From Trogon surrucura (taxonomy: Eukaryota > Chordata > Aves > Trogoniformes > Trogonidae): 64,000 bases of DNA. The stretch's first letter is position 1, and each line of letters starts with the position of its first letter. The notes under the pieces were generated by a model that worked only from the letters and a program-made list of their open reading frames with translations, was not told the DNA's origin and did no database searches. The stretch spans positions 42,137,477 through 42,201,476 of the forward strand of contig CM036622.1 of NCBI GenBank assembly GCA_020746105.1. The letters run 5' to 3'. Positions 40,030 to 51,257 of the stretch are shown in pieces. Both the position numbers and the translations under genes were made by a program.

Positions 40030-42290
40030 AAGTTACAGAATCGCAGTTGAGGTTGGCAAGGACCTCTGGAGATCATATAGCCCAGCCCACCTGCTGGCTC
40101 AGCCACAGCAGATTGCTCAGAGCCATCCACAGTCAGGTTCTGAATTTCTCCAAGGATGGAGATCGATGAACCTCTCTTGGGAACCTATTCTAGTGTCTGA
40201 CCACGTTCATGGAAAACAAGGGTTTTTCTTATGTTAAAGTGGAGTTTCCTGAATTTCAGTTTGTGTCCATTACATCTTATCTTATCACAGAGAAGAAGAG
40301 TCTGGCTCCATCTTCTTTACTCGTTCCCATCAGATATTTATATACATTGATAAGATTCTCTCTGAGCTCTTCTCTTTCCCACAACTTGCTAAACATACCC
40401 TGCCTCATGTAGTCCATGAAGCTGATGGCCTTCTTTGGCACAAGGGTACACTGCTGGCTTATGGTCAATTTGATGTCCGCCAGTATCCCTAAGTCAACTT
40501 CTTCCAAAGCTACTTTCCAGCCAGTCAACCCCTAGCATGTGCTGCTGGCTGGGGTTATTCTTGCCCAGCTGCAGGACTCAGCGTTTCCCTTTGCTGAACT
40601 TTGAAATTCCTGTCTGCTCACTTCTCCAGCTGGTTTCAGTCCCTCTGAATGGCAGCAAAACCATCTGGTATCTCAGCCACTCCTCCCGGTTTTGCACCTC
40701 TGCAAAATTCTTGAGGGTATGCTCTGCTCATTGTCTGTGTTGTCAGTGAAGAGGCCATGTAGCCATCAACTGCAGCAAGGCCAGTGAAGTCAAGTGCTAT
40801 TGCTGCGGCAAGTCAGGGCACCTTGTGCAAGAATGCACAAATGAAGCTACAACCTAATTCTTTTCCATTGTCACCTCTCCTTTTTCTGACTGGTGGTTGG
40901 CCCCAGTGTTGACCCGTGGGGCCTCCAGCTAGACTGCTTGCTAAGTCAGGCAGGCATGATTTCGTTTTCGTAAATCCATGCTGACTACTCCCAGTCACCT
41001 TGTCCTTCGCATGTTTGGAAAGGATTTCCAGGAGGATTTATTTCTATCACCTTTTCAAGCATTTAGATGAGTTTGACCAGCCAGTAATTCCTGGGATCTT
41101 CCTTCTTGCCTTTCTTGAAGGTCAGATTGACATTTTCTTTATTCAGTCAGTAGGAACCTCCCCTGCTCACCATGACCTTTCAAAGAGTATTGAGAGTGTC
41201 CTTGCAATGACATTGGCCACATCTTGTCACATCCCATGCATAAACTTTAATATGTCCCATTCACTGAGATATTCCCTAGAGTGATGCTTCTCCATCAAGG
41301 TTAAATCTTCATGCTGTAGTCTTTCCCACTGGTCTTGGAGACCTGGGATTCCTGAAAGCAAATCCTACTAACAAAGGCTGAGGTGAAGAAGGTACTGAGT
41401 ATTTCAGTCCATTCTGTGTCATTTACCACCAGGTGCCTGCATCATTCCACAGTAGACCTGCATTTTCGCTAGACTTTTTCTGCGTTTGCTGCTTTTGTAG
41501 AAGCCTTTCTTGTTGCCATTTGAGTCTACCCTCATGAGACTGAACTCCAGGTGAGTTTTGACTTCTCTATATCCAGTGCTGTATGCTCAGACACTGTCTT
41601 TTTATCCTTCCTGGGTCACATGGGTCCTCCTTCCACTTCTTATATGTTTCCTTTTTTATGTCTGAGTTTAGACAGGAGCTCTCTGTTCATCCATGCATGC
41701 CTTCTGCCTCCTTTGCTTGATTTTCTGCACATTGGTATGATCCATTCCTGAGCTTGGAGGAGCTTGAAACTTTTTCCCTTCTCTCAGGATCCTGGACTCT
41801 ACCATTCATGATCATTGCAGCCAAGGTTCTCCCTGACCTTCAGAGACTCAGCAGTTCTTCCTCCTCTGTAAGCATGAGGTCTAGCAGAGTGTCTCCCTTC
41901 CTGGACTCCTCAGTCACCTACATCAGGAAGTTACTGTCATGTTACAGAAACCTCCTGGACTAACGGTGCCCTGCTGTGTTGCACTTGGAGCAGGTATTGG
42001 GGTTGCTGAAACCCTCATGAGGACCAGGACTTGTGAGCATGAGGCTTCCAGCAGTTGTCTGAAGAAGGTGTACCTCAGGACCTACGGTCCTTGTATTCCT
42101 GATCTGGCAATCCATAGCAGACACCATCTCAGTGTCACTGTAAGCTCTCAGCTGGCTCAGCTGGTGTCTGAAGGCAGAGCTCCATGTATCCCAGCTACCC
42201 TCTCACAAACAGAATGACTTGTCCTTCCAGTCAGTCCTTCCCAAAGCGCCTGTACCCATCCATGGAGCACTCCAGCCTTGTGATCAGCAG
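40030..42290 (-). mobile_element. Old CR1 LINE containing a CNBP-derived patch
   Basis: Reverse-complement CR1 landmarks run in order from the 3' end at about 40030 (gttggcaaggacctctggag), through RT (tcgtaaatccatgctgact, about 40970; aggtcagattgacattttc, about 41120) into the linker and endonuclease region (atgttacagaaacctcctgg, about 41940; gcgcctgtacccatccatgg, about 42246). The frame is broken throughout, so it is much older than the 17 kb and 43.5 kb copies. Between about 40730 and 40897 the expected CR1 sequence is missing and CNBP-derived sequence is present instead. Confidence 0.85.
40732..40900 (+). pseudogene. CNBP: CNBP (ZNF9) fragment: last two CCHC zinc knuckles, stop codon, start of 3'UTR
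   Basis: On the + strand, 40732-40857 reads as two tandem CCHC knuckles: [13 protein letters not shown], a linker SKASEVK, then [14 protein letters not shown], followed by TNEATT and a TAA stop at 40855-40857. Both fit Cx2Cx4Hx4C. The residues GHVAINCSK, the SEV linker and the ECT-EAT-stop ending are those of the C terminus of cellular nucleic acid-binding protein, a single-stranded nucleic acid and RNA binding protein. The next 40 bases (ttttccattgtcacctctcc and on) resemble the beginning of the CNBP 3'UTR. An in-frame TGA at 40747-40749 and substitutions show it is not functional. There is no poly(A) tail and both sides join CR1. Retroviral Gag knuckles were considered but do not explain the stop and UTR match. 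Confidence 0.85.
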
Positions 42291-42299
42291 TTGTTTTTA

Positions 42300-43539
42300 A
42301 GGACACTATTAGTGCTGTCACTCCAGAGGGTAGTCCTAGCTGCCGAGGCAATTTCCTGGTATTAGGCAGCAAAGGGAAGGGAACAGCAGGTATTTTCAAG
42401 ACATACAGCTTTAATTACTTTCACAAATTTTGAATTCAGACAGACATTAAGAAGCTAGTTTCCAGGAAGCTGTAGCTTCCTCAGAAGTGCTGATGGTTTT
42501 TCTGATTGCTACACATGCTTACATATATTGAGAGTAAACATAGCTGGATGAACATTTACCTGGCAATAGAACATGAAAGCTTATGAAAAGATTAATTTTA
42601 TTTTGATGTTGCTGACACTGTACAATGATTCTACACTATGATTCTTTACATTTTGTTTAATTGTATGCTATGTTTTATATGAAATATTGGAAGAAGAGCA
42701 TAGAGAATGCAATTTATCTCTAGAGCACAAATGTAAGTGATGTGTTTCAATAACAACAGTCAGTAGCGTGTCAGACACGTGCAGAAATAGCACTCGCAAA
42801 AACACGGGGCTGGTTTGACTGCACAAGTCAAGCGGAGGCTAATCAGAGCAGAAGAATCTGCCCTTCTTCAAATGTTTATCAGATATTGATTTAATATAGC
42901 TGGAGCTTTTTAGTTGATGGATTTTTTAGTTATTTGTTCCTTTACTATAGTACAAAGAGATGCATTCTTCTTGTTCTTCTGTATATGACTTTGTTATAGC
43001 CAGAATTTGTTTTCTGCTTTAGCTGAGAAACTGCTGTGAAGATACTTATGTTCATTTTCTTACATGGTCGTTGCTCTACTTGTTCTTCGATCAGGAGAGA
43101 TGTTTGACATGATGAAGTATGAGTGAGATTGGACCTACAAAATTTTATTTTGCTCTGTTTACTGTAGAATTTCCTTTTCTCTAAAGTTCTTGGTAGATGC
43201 TAATAAGGAAACATAAATATGTTAGGCAGTATATTGGAATTTATGTGCCTAGCAACTTGGTTACCAGCTATTGTCTGTTTGTCCTCTGTATCATCTGTTC
43301 AGAAGAAAAGACATGGGTTTGAAATAATGAAGGCTTGGAACCTTTTGTCATTGTTGCTTTTACAGTGGAGAATCAAAAAATGTTAAGAAGACTACCAAAG
43401 CAAAGGGAGGTCTGTCAGTAGTACTACAAATTTTAATAACCATATCTGCACCTCTGTATTGGTAGAGACGTATTTATATGTGATGATATTCCTACATCTG
43501 AGTATCTCTGTCTCAGAGAGGGAGGAGAATTCTTGCTGG
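42300..43539. other. Intronic stretch between two CR1 elements
   Basis: No gene or repeat recognised. Confidence 0.45.
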
Positions 43540-46500
43540 TGAGTTGGCAGGATTAATCGATAGGGCTTTAAACTAGATTGGAAGGGGGAAGGGGATAAAA
43601 CCTGTCTCACTACAGACAAGCCAGGGGGAAGTATCTCAGGGTTAGGTGTCAAAAAATTGGCCCTGCTCAAGTGCATCCACTCCAACATGGATTACACAAA
43701 CAACGGAAACAGATGCTTCTCCATTAAATCTCTTCAATCTCTTACGTGTCTGTATACCAACGCAAGAAGCATGGGGAATAAGTGGGGGGAATTAGAAATC
43801 TGTGTGCGGTTGGAGAGCTATGATCTCATTGTGATTACAGAGACGTGGTGGGACAGCTCACATAACTGGAATGTGGGCCTTGATGGCTCTGTCCTTTTTA
43901 GGAAAGACAGACCAACAAGGCGAGGTGGTGGAGTTCCTCTTCACGTGAGAGAGCAACTGGAGTGTATTGAGATCTGTCCAGGGGTGAATGAGGAGCAAGT
44001 CGAGAGTTCGTGGGTAGGAATTAAGGGGCAGGCTAGCTTAGGTGATGCTGTGGTGGGTGTCTATTACAGACCACCTGATCAGGAGGAGAAAGTTGATGAG
44101 GCCTTTTACAGGCAGATGACAGCAGCCTCTCACTCACAGGCCCTGGTTCTCATGGGGGATTTCAACTACCCAGATATTTGCTGGAAGTCCCACATAGCCA
44201 GCCATCCTCAGTCCAGGAGGTTCCTCCAGTGCATCGATGATAATTTCTTGATGCAAATGGTGAATGAGCTGACCAGGAGAGGAGCGCTGCTGGACCTTGT
44301 GTTCACCAACAAGGAAGGTCTGGTTGAAGCAGTGAAGGTTGAGGGCAATCTTGGCTGCAGCAACCATGAGATGGTAGAGTTCAGGATCTTGTGTGGTAGG
44401 AACAGAATACCAAGCAGGATCACAACTCTGGACTTCAGCAGGGCCAACTTTGGCCTTTTCAAGCAGTTGCTAGGGGAAACCCCATGGGCCGGGAAACTGG
44501 AAGGTAAAGGGGCCCAAGAGAGTTGGTTGGCATTCAAGGACCACTTCTTCCAGGCTCAGGATCAGTGCATCCCATCAGGTAGGAAATCAAGAAAGAGATC
44601 CAGGAGGCCTGCATGGTTAACCAGGGATCTGCTGGGCAGACTCAGGTGGAAGGGGAGGGTATATAAATTGTGGGAGGAAGGGCCGGCCACTTGGGTGGAG
44701 TACAGGACAGCTGTCAGGGAGTGTAGGGAGGCAATCAGAAAAACTAAGGCCTCCTTGGAATTAAAACTTGCAAGGGAGGTCAAGGACAACAGAAAGGGCT
44801 TCTTCAAATACATTGCTGACAAAACTAACGCTAGGGGCAATGTAGGCCCTCTGGTGAATGAGGTGGGTGCCCTGGAGACAGAGGACAGAAAGAAGGCAGA
44901 GTTGCTGAATGCCTTCTTTGCCTCTGTCTACACTGTTGGAGACTGTCCTCAGGAGCCCCAGTCCCCTGAGGCCTCAGAGGAAGTGAAGATGAAGGAGGAG
45001 TCTGCCCTGGTTAAGGAGGACTGGGTGAGGGATCAGTTTGAATGCTTGAACATCCATAAATCCATGGGTCCTGAAGGGATGCACCCGCGGGTGCTGAGGG
45101 AGCTGGCGGGAGTCATTGCTAGGCCACTCTCCATCATCTTTGGTAAGTTGTGGGCAACAGGTGAGGTGCCTGAAGACTGGAGGAAAGTGAATGTCACTCC
45201 AGTCTATAAGAAGGGCAGGAAGGATGACCCGGGTAACTACAGACCAGTCAGCCTCACCTCCATCCCTGGAAAAGTGGTGGAACATCTTATCCTTGGCACT
45301 GTCTCTGGGCATATCAAGGATAAGAAGGTTATTAGGAGCAGTCAGCATGGCTTTGCCAAGGGGAAGTCGTGTTTGACCAACCTGATGATAGCCTTTTACG
45401 AAGACATAACCAGGTGGATGGATGGTGGCCATGCAGTGAATGTGGTCTATCTGGATATCAGCAAGGCCTTTGACACCGTCTCCCACAGCATCCTCATAGG
45501 TAAACTGAGGAAGTGTGGTCTGGATGACCAAGTAGTGAGGTGGGTTGTGAACTGGTTGAAGGGAACAAGTCAGAGAGTTGTAGTCAATGGGACAGAGTCC
45601 AGTTGGAGGCCTGTGTCTCATGGGGTCCCTCAGGGGTCAGTGCCGTTCAATATATTCATCAATGACCTGGATGTGGGATTAGAGAGCGCTGTCAGCACGT
45701 TTACTGATGACACAAAACTGGGAGGAGTGTTTGACACACCAGAAGGCTGTGCTGCCATTCAGAGAGACCTGGACAGGCTGGAGGGCTGGGCGGGGAGAAA
45801 TCTTACGAAATTCAACAAGGGCAAGTGTAGAGTTTTGCACTTGGGAAAGAATAACCCCATGTGCCAGTATAGGTTGGGGACTGACCTGCTGAAGAGCAGT
45901 GTAGGAGAAAGGGACCTGGGGGTTCTAGTGGGCAGCAGGACGACCGTGAGCCAGTAATGTGCCCTTGTGGCCAAGAAGTCCAATGGCATCCTGGGGTGTA
46001 TCAGAAGGGGAATAGCAAGTAGGTTGAGAGAGGTCCTCCTTCCCCTCTACTCTGCCCTGATGAGGCCACATCTGGAATATTGTGTCCAGTTCTGGGCCCC
46101 TCAGTTCAAGGACAGGGAGCTGCTTGAGAGAGTCCAGCACAAAACCACAAAGATGGTGAAGGGAGTGGAACATCTCCCTTCTGAGGAAAGGCTGAAGGAG
46201 CTGGGTCTCCTTAGCTTGCAGAAGAGGAGGCTGAGGGGTGACCTCATAAAAGTTTATAAATATGTCAAGGGGGAGTGTCAGGAGGACGGTGCCAGGCTCT
46301 TTTCAGTGGCGTCCATTGACAGGACAAAGGGCAATGGGTTCAGGCTGGAACATAGGAGATTCCATAAAAATATTAGAAAAAACTTTTTCACTGTGAGGGT
46401 GACAGAGCCCTGGCACAGACTGCCCAGGTAGGTTGTGGAGTCTCCTTCTCTAGAGACATTCAAAACCCACCTGGACGCATTCCTGTGCGATCTACTGTAG

Positions 46501-46582
46501 GTGGTTCTGCTCTGGCAAGGGAGCTGGACTAGGTGATCTTTTGAGGTCCCTTCCAGCCCCTGACATTCTGTGATTCTGTGAT
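43540..46582 (+). mobile_element. CR1 LINE with nearly complete ORF2, 5'-truncated
   Basis: Starts about 43540-43565 with CR1 leader-type sequence (gggctttaaactagattgga), contains the ORF2 frame, and ends at 46582 with attctgtgattctgtgat. ORF1 is absent, so it is 5' truncated. From about 44826 onward it is the inverted counterpart of the copy at 17015-18785. The exact left boundary is uncertain and no clear target duplication was found. Confidence 0.92.
43657..46500 (+). pseudogene. CR1 ORF2 (endonuclease + reverse transcriptase), inactivated
   Basis: The + strand frame stays open from 43657 to a stop at 45955-45957 (766 codons), then continues in the same frame to a second stop at 46429-46431 and the natural end at 46498-46500. 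The endonuclease part shows YTNARS (residues 33-38), TETWWD (61-66) and GDFN (167-170), but the SDH box reads SNH (235-237). The RT part has YLDISKAFD, then a 12-nt in-frame loss in the GVPQGSV...F block near 45642, and the catalytic FADD box reads FTDD (682-685). Later, one codon is lost near 46110 relative to the 17 kb copy. With altered active-site motifs and two nonsense codons it should encode neither a working endonuclease nor a working reverse transcriptase. Confidence 0.9.
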
Positions 46583-47296
46583 CTCCTGTCAGCCTGGAAG
46601 TTGCACTGAAAGACACAAAACTTCTGTGGAAACCTTTGGTAGTTAACTCGCATGTTGAACTTCTTGTTTTACACGAGAGTCACTTCTCCTCCATGCCAGC
46701 AACTGGCCTTTTCATTTCCCCACTGTTGGAGGTGTTTAACAGAGACTTTTAACTCAAAACCCAATTTTATAAGCTTCTGAGGAACCTGCTTTCATTGATG
46801 CAGCATTGATCGTGGGGGTAGATTAGGCGATTTCTTAATCTCTCCCTCCCAGCCTTGGCTCTTCTGGCATTCTGTGAGTTAATTGACCAGAGACACAGTA
46901 ACTTCCCAGATGCCTGATGAGCTTTAATATGCTTGCCAGGATTTTCATTCCCTTCAATGTAGTCTACTCCAGGTGCACAGCTGCAGAGGCATATTGTTAA
47001 TAATAACAATATTTTATCGCATGGAAATTTTATCCAAAGAAGTTAGCATTGTTTATGGTCTCAATTTCTATTGGTGTAACACTGCTGTATCTCATAACAG
47101 GTGGAGATGTTCCTGATTTTATCTGTTGTAAGACTGGTTTGAATCTTATCTTTTGCAGACAAGCTGAAGAGTAAACTTTCCTTTCAAATACACATGAAGG
47201 TCTTAGCCAAGGTACCTGCATGCACAAACACAAGATAAAGTTAATATTTATTTCACAATGCTCATAAAGAGCTTCTTTTTCAGTAGAGTTGATGTA
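46583..47296. other. Intronic stretch between CR1 elements
   Basis: No gene or repeat recognised in about 700 bp. Confidence 0.45.
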
Positions 47297-48480
47297 GAAT
47301 CATAGAATCATGGAACAGTTTTGTAGGGGAATTTCTTGTGGAACAGAGGTGCGGTATCCCTTTAAAGGTTTGGACAACCCAGCTTAGGCCTAAATAAAGG
47401 CTCTGTCCTTGAAGCTGCCTTGGGGCACGGGGAGAAGGAGGTTTTGTCTGTTTTGTGAGAGCTTTGCAAGATGCTTGGCTGGAGGTGCTGGCCCCGGGGG
47501 GAGAAAGGGGGGCGAGAGCCACTTGCATAGTGGAATGACACTACCCAATAAAACGCTGGCGCGTGTAAACCTGTAACTGACCAACTCTGTTAAGGGGCAG
47601 GCGCGTGGACACTGCTTAAGTGTATATATTGAGCTGTCCGGAGCAATAAAGGGAGGATGACTTGTAGCCGTATTGGTGTGATGGTCGTTAACTTGGCCGG
47701 CTCTCCAAAGGGACCCTTCTAGACAGTTTCATTTGCAAGAGACCTTCAAGATCATCGAACCCAACCTTTGTCCCAACCCTATTAACACCACTAAACCATG
47801 TCCCTCCGCACAGCATCTACCCTTCTCTTAAACACCTCCAGGGACAGTGACTCAACCACTTCTCTGGGCAGCCTGTTCCAATGCCTGACAACCCTTTCAG
47901 TAAAGAAATTCTTCCTAATATCCAACCTGAACCTCCCATGGCACAATTTAAGGCCATTTCCCCTTGTCCTGTGACTCACCACTAGGAAGAACAGACCAAC
48001 TCCCACTTTTCGACAACCTCTTTTCAGTTAGTTGTAGAGAGTGGTAAGGTCTCCTCTCAGCCTCATTTTCTCCAGGCCAGGCAGCCCCAGATCCCTCAGC
48101 TGTTCCTTGTACAACACATGCTCCAAATCCTTTACCAGCTTGGTAGCCTGCTTCTGTACCCTCTCCAGCACCTCAGTGTCCCTCTTGTAGTGAGGGGCCC
48201 AAAACTGGACACAGTACTCAAGGTGAAGCCTTACCAAACAGATTACAGGGGCACGATCACCTCCCTGCTCCTGCTTGGCGACACTATTCCTGATACAGAC
48301 CAGGATGCTGTTGGGCTTTGGACCTTCTAGTTCCCTCCCCGCATAACCTAACAACATTCTTGTCCTCATTATGAGTGGCTTGCTCCCTCTTCCAGAGGCC
48401 ATAAACTCTCCTTTTTTTCCCTGATTTTCAGCCAAATCTCCTTACTCAGCCAGGCTGGTCTTCTTTGCTTCCAGCTCATC
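47297..48480 (-). mobile_element. Old CR1 LINE, split by an LTR and internally deleted
   Basis: The 3' tail (agaatcatagaatcatgg at 47297-47314) lies left of an LTR insertion, and the element resumes at 47726 with gtttcatttgcaagagacct. CR1 reverse-complement blocks follow: taaaccatgtccctcc, aacacctccagggacagtga, cttaaggcc/ccccttgtcctgtga and ggggcccaaaactggacaca. After about 48330 the sequence jumps to a more upstream CR1 region (ctccttactcagccaggctg, about 48438), indicating an internal deletion. Minus-strand frames of 70-135 codons are leftovers of RT. Confidence 0.85.
47322..47725 (+). mobile_element. Solo LTR (404 bp) inserted into CR1
   Basis: A sequence foreign to CR1 that begins TGTAGGGGAATTTC and ends TTCTAGACA, flanked by GTTT at 47318-47321 and 47726-47729. 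Because CA precedes GTTT on both sides, the duplication can also be read as 6-bp CAGTTT with the LTR ending TTCTAGA. Inside are a TATA-like GTATATAT near 47621 and an AATAAA signal near 47645, only about 25 bases apart, as in LTRs with a short R region. Removing it restores continuous CR1 sequence. It does not resemble the ERVL-type LTRs at 39 and 62.5 kb. There is no internal retroviral sequence, so it is a solo LTR; the retrovirus class is uncertain. Confidence 0.85.
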
Positions 48481-50430
48481 TTACACCACTGCCTGTCAAT
48501 CACATTCTGACATGGTTAACATTTATTTTATCAAAAAAGGACACAAACCCCTCAGTGAATTTTATAATTAAATATTAGTTATGTGTCTTTCTGCAGCTTT
48601 CTGTGCCACATTTCAATAACCCTTGTCAGCTTTGTGTCATACAATAAGGGTATTGGGAGCCCAACACGTTTTCCTAAGCTCTGCTGAAGTACATTTGTGG
48701 GTCTGAGGGGAGGATTGTGTCCAGTGGGTGTGATTACTTTTTCTTACACTTGAAAGAAGTAAAAAGTTGGAGGACAATTTCTTTCTGTTATATCTGTGTT
48801 TGATTATCTGCCATGGTAATAAATGCACGTAAGCGAGTGCAGAACATGTCAAAGACTGGACCTCTCAGTGTATCCTCCTTCTCAGCGTTCTTGTGGTTGA
48901 AAAGAAATTCAGATTTGTATCATTCTTCTTCAGTATTGCTTAACTCTTGCTTTGTTAAAAGAAGGTAGATAAATTTGTGGGCTGATATGTAAGAACTCTG
49001 CATAAATAACTTGCGTGGACTGGTGGAAGAATAGATTTTTCCACATATAAACTGTATTAGTTGGAGAGGAAAGCATAAATGTTTAGAAGTTTCACTCTGC
49101 AAATTTCCTCAACGTTGGCTGAAATTCAGGATTTTTTTATTATTTTTTAAAAAAAAAGGTTTCCATATCTGCATGTGAGTAGCAATGAAGTTGTAAGATT
49201 GAGAGAATGATGTGATTAAAAAAAAAGTGAATATTTATATGACTTTGTCTGGATATGAAAGGTGCACATGCTTCTGGTCGTCCAGTATGGACGTAGCTGT
49301 ATGTGCCTTGCTTAACCAGTTTCCAGTAGCTTCCAGCACTGAAACATTCTGACACAAGTGAAAGGAAAAAAAAAAAAAAAAAAGATACTGAAGAGATATA
49401 AGGGAAGAAAAATGGTGATGTGCTACAGTTTATAAAGATGGGAGAGGTTCCTGTCCCTTCAATTACTGATGTTTGCTTCCTGCATCTTTAATAATGGATT
49501 GCCATTTTAAAGTAATGTGTAGAAATGTCATTTCACTGCAGAAAAGGAAACAGGCGCTTGGAAGTAAATCTGGAAAGAGATACTTTTGTGCATAGTGAAC
49601 ATTCCACAGATACGGTACTTGCCCTGGTCTCTCTTTTAACTTGATTTTTTTCTAGACAATATGCTTAAACTAGTTTGTTTTGAAAAAATACTTCTCTTGA
49701 CTGTCATCTGGCAATGTGGCTAAAATGTATAGCCAGCGACAGCTTTGAGCTGTATGCACCTTCTCAGGCAGGAACCTCCTTCCAAAAGGCAAAGAGAAAA
49801 CTCAGAAAACTAGACATCTCTTTGACTGGTCATGGTGACTGGTTTTTTTAATGGAGAAAACTCAACCTAATTAGATAGATCAGAACACAAATAGCAGTGT
49901 TTGTGCCTAATTCTTCACATATATACTATGCCTTTGCAGGGCAGGTCTTGATTTGATGCAGCTTAGTGAATTTAGAATTACGCCAAGATCTCTACAGTCT
50001 TCTCTGTTTCTTGGTAGTTTTGTTTCCAGGCTCCTGGATCTGCTCCAGGTCTCCTACATCACCCACTGCAGTCTCCCAGGTCTCTTTCTGGCCTTGCTCA
50101 GCAGTCCATTGTCAGACAGGGCAGAATAACTTCTGTCAAAGAAGTCTACTGACCCCCTCATTTTTTGAAGAATTATCTTTTTAGTATCTAAAAATATAGC
50201 TAATACCAGATGTCACATAGAGTTTGAAGATCCTCAGGAGTATCTCATCAGCATGGGAAATTGTGTAAGGAAAATGCAATCCAACTCCTAAGGAAAAATT
50301 TATTTTGCTCTGCTTTTCGTATCTTACAAGTGGAATATTCAGAGAAATCATTGTCACTGAAGCACCTGTGATGACAAATTCAAACTCTGTGATGAGCTCT
50401 TGTAAAGCAACAGATCTGTTCCTTTAGAGC
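48481..50430. other. Intronic stretch without recognised genes
   Basis: No gene recognised. It holds an 18-nt A tract at 49366-49383, which could be the tail of a retroposed sequence but has no identifiable body upstream. Confidence 0.5.
49366..49383. repeat. Poly(A) tract, 18 nt
   Basis: Uninterrupted run of 18 A. No recognisable retroposed sequence precedes it. Confidence 0.85.
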
Positions 50431-50592
50431 AATGGTGGGGAACCTTGTTGCCGGCCCATGGAGACCATGCAAACATCTGTACTGGTCTGTGCATTAATGG
50501 GATTCCAGAGATGTCAGCCAGTATCTACCTAGCCTGGGTGAAATGAAGAGCTGAATCTGGCCTGCAAACTGCAGGATCTCGGATCCTGCCCT
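50431..50592. mobile_element. Possible hAT-type non-autonomous DNA transposon
   Basis: The left edge (atggtggggaacctt followed by gccggccc) resembles the terminal repeats of hAT-family MITEs (ggggtggggaacct... with GGCC-rich subterminal sequence). The right edge (ctggcctgcaaactgcagg, ending ggatcctgccctag) is a rough inverse of it. A degenerate 8-bp flanking duplication is conceivable (ctttagag/ccctagaa) but not convincing. Assignment is tentative. Confidence 0.4.
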
Positions 50593-50621
50593 AGAAAAGT
50601 CAGTAACAGAATTGTACAATT

Positions 50622-50636
50622 AAAAAAAAAAAAAAA
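50622..50636. repeat. Poly(A) tract, 15 nt
   Basis: Run of 15 A just downstream of the possible hAT fragment. Confidence 0.85.
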
Positions 50637-51257
50637 GCGAGAAAAAAATAGGTAAATTAATGAGATCTTTTTATCTTGTTCAATCCACAGTGTAGCACAC
50701 ATGAACTAACAGAATATCATATTAACCGCATGTCTAATGGGATACAAAGAGGAAAACAATGAAGCATCCATTTATGAACATTAAGCCATTTATCTGTGAA
50801 ATTATGTTGTTTTCCTTCAGCTGCTGACTACTGTTTAGTACATTTCTCAAAAAGCAAACGATAATGCTCTGTAAATATGCTATGGTTATATAGTTCAGTC
50901 CTCACAATCAACAACTGCGAGCGGAGTGACTCGCACTTCAGTCGAATCCACTAAATTTTTATTCACTGCTTTTTGATCCAGAGAAAAAGCTTGCGTTCTT
51001 CTTATGTAGTACCTTAATAAATTAATCTAATAAATTTATAAAAGTGGTGAAACATGTATTTCAGCTGCTAAAGATGGCTAAATCTTTCAGTCATACTGAA
51101 AATTTCATGGGTGTATATTTTCTTAAAGCTGCAACTTTTTACGTCAAGCAAACGGATCAGAATATCAACTGTCTTTAGCTTAAAAGGAAGGAGGTATTTT
51201 GCAGTATTAAAAATGCTGGAAAGGTGCTGTCTGTTTTGAGAGGGGCTTGTCATTCAC

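Noticed and set aside
40732..40857. Retroviral Gag nucleocapsid zinc knuckles as an explanation for the tandem CCHC motifs
   Set aside because: The residues around the knuckles, the stop codon position and the following UTR-like sequence fit CNBP, and no retroviral sequence adjoins.
50911..50950. Possible tRNA-like B box (cagtcgaatcc) with a 6-bp hairpin
   Set aside because: The B box lacks a base, there is no A box at the right spacing and no cloverleaf can be drawn.
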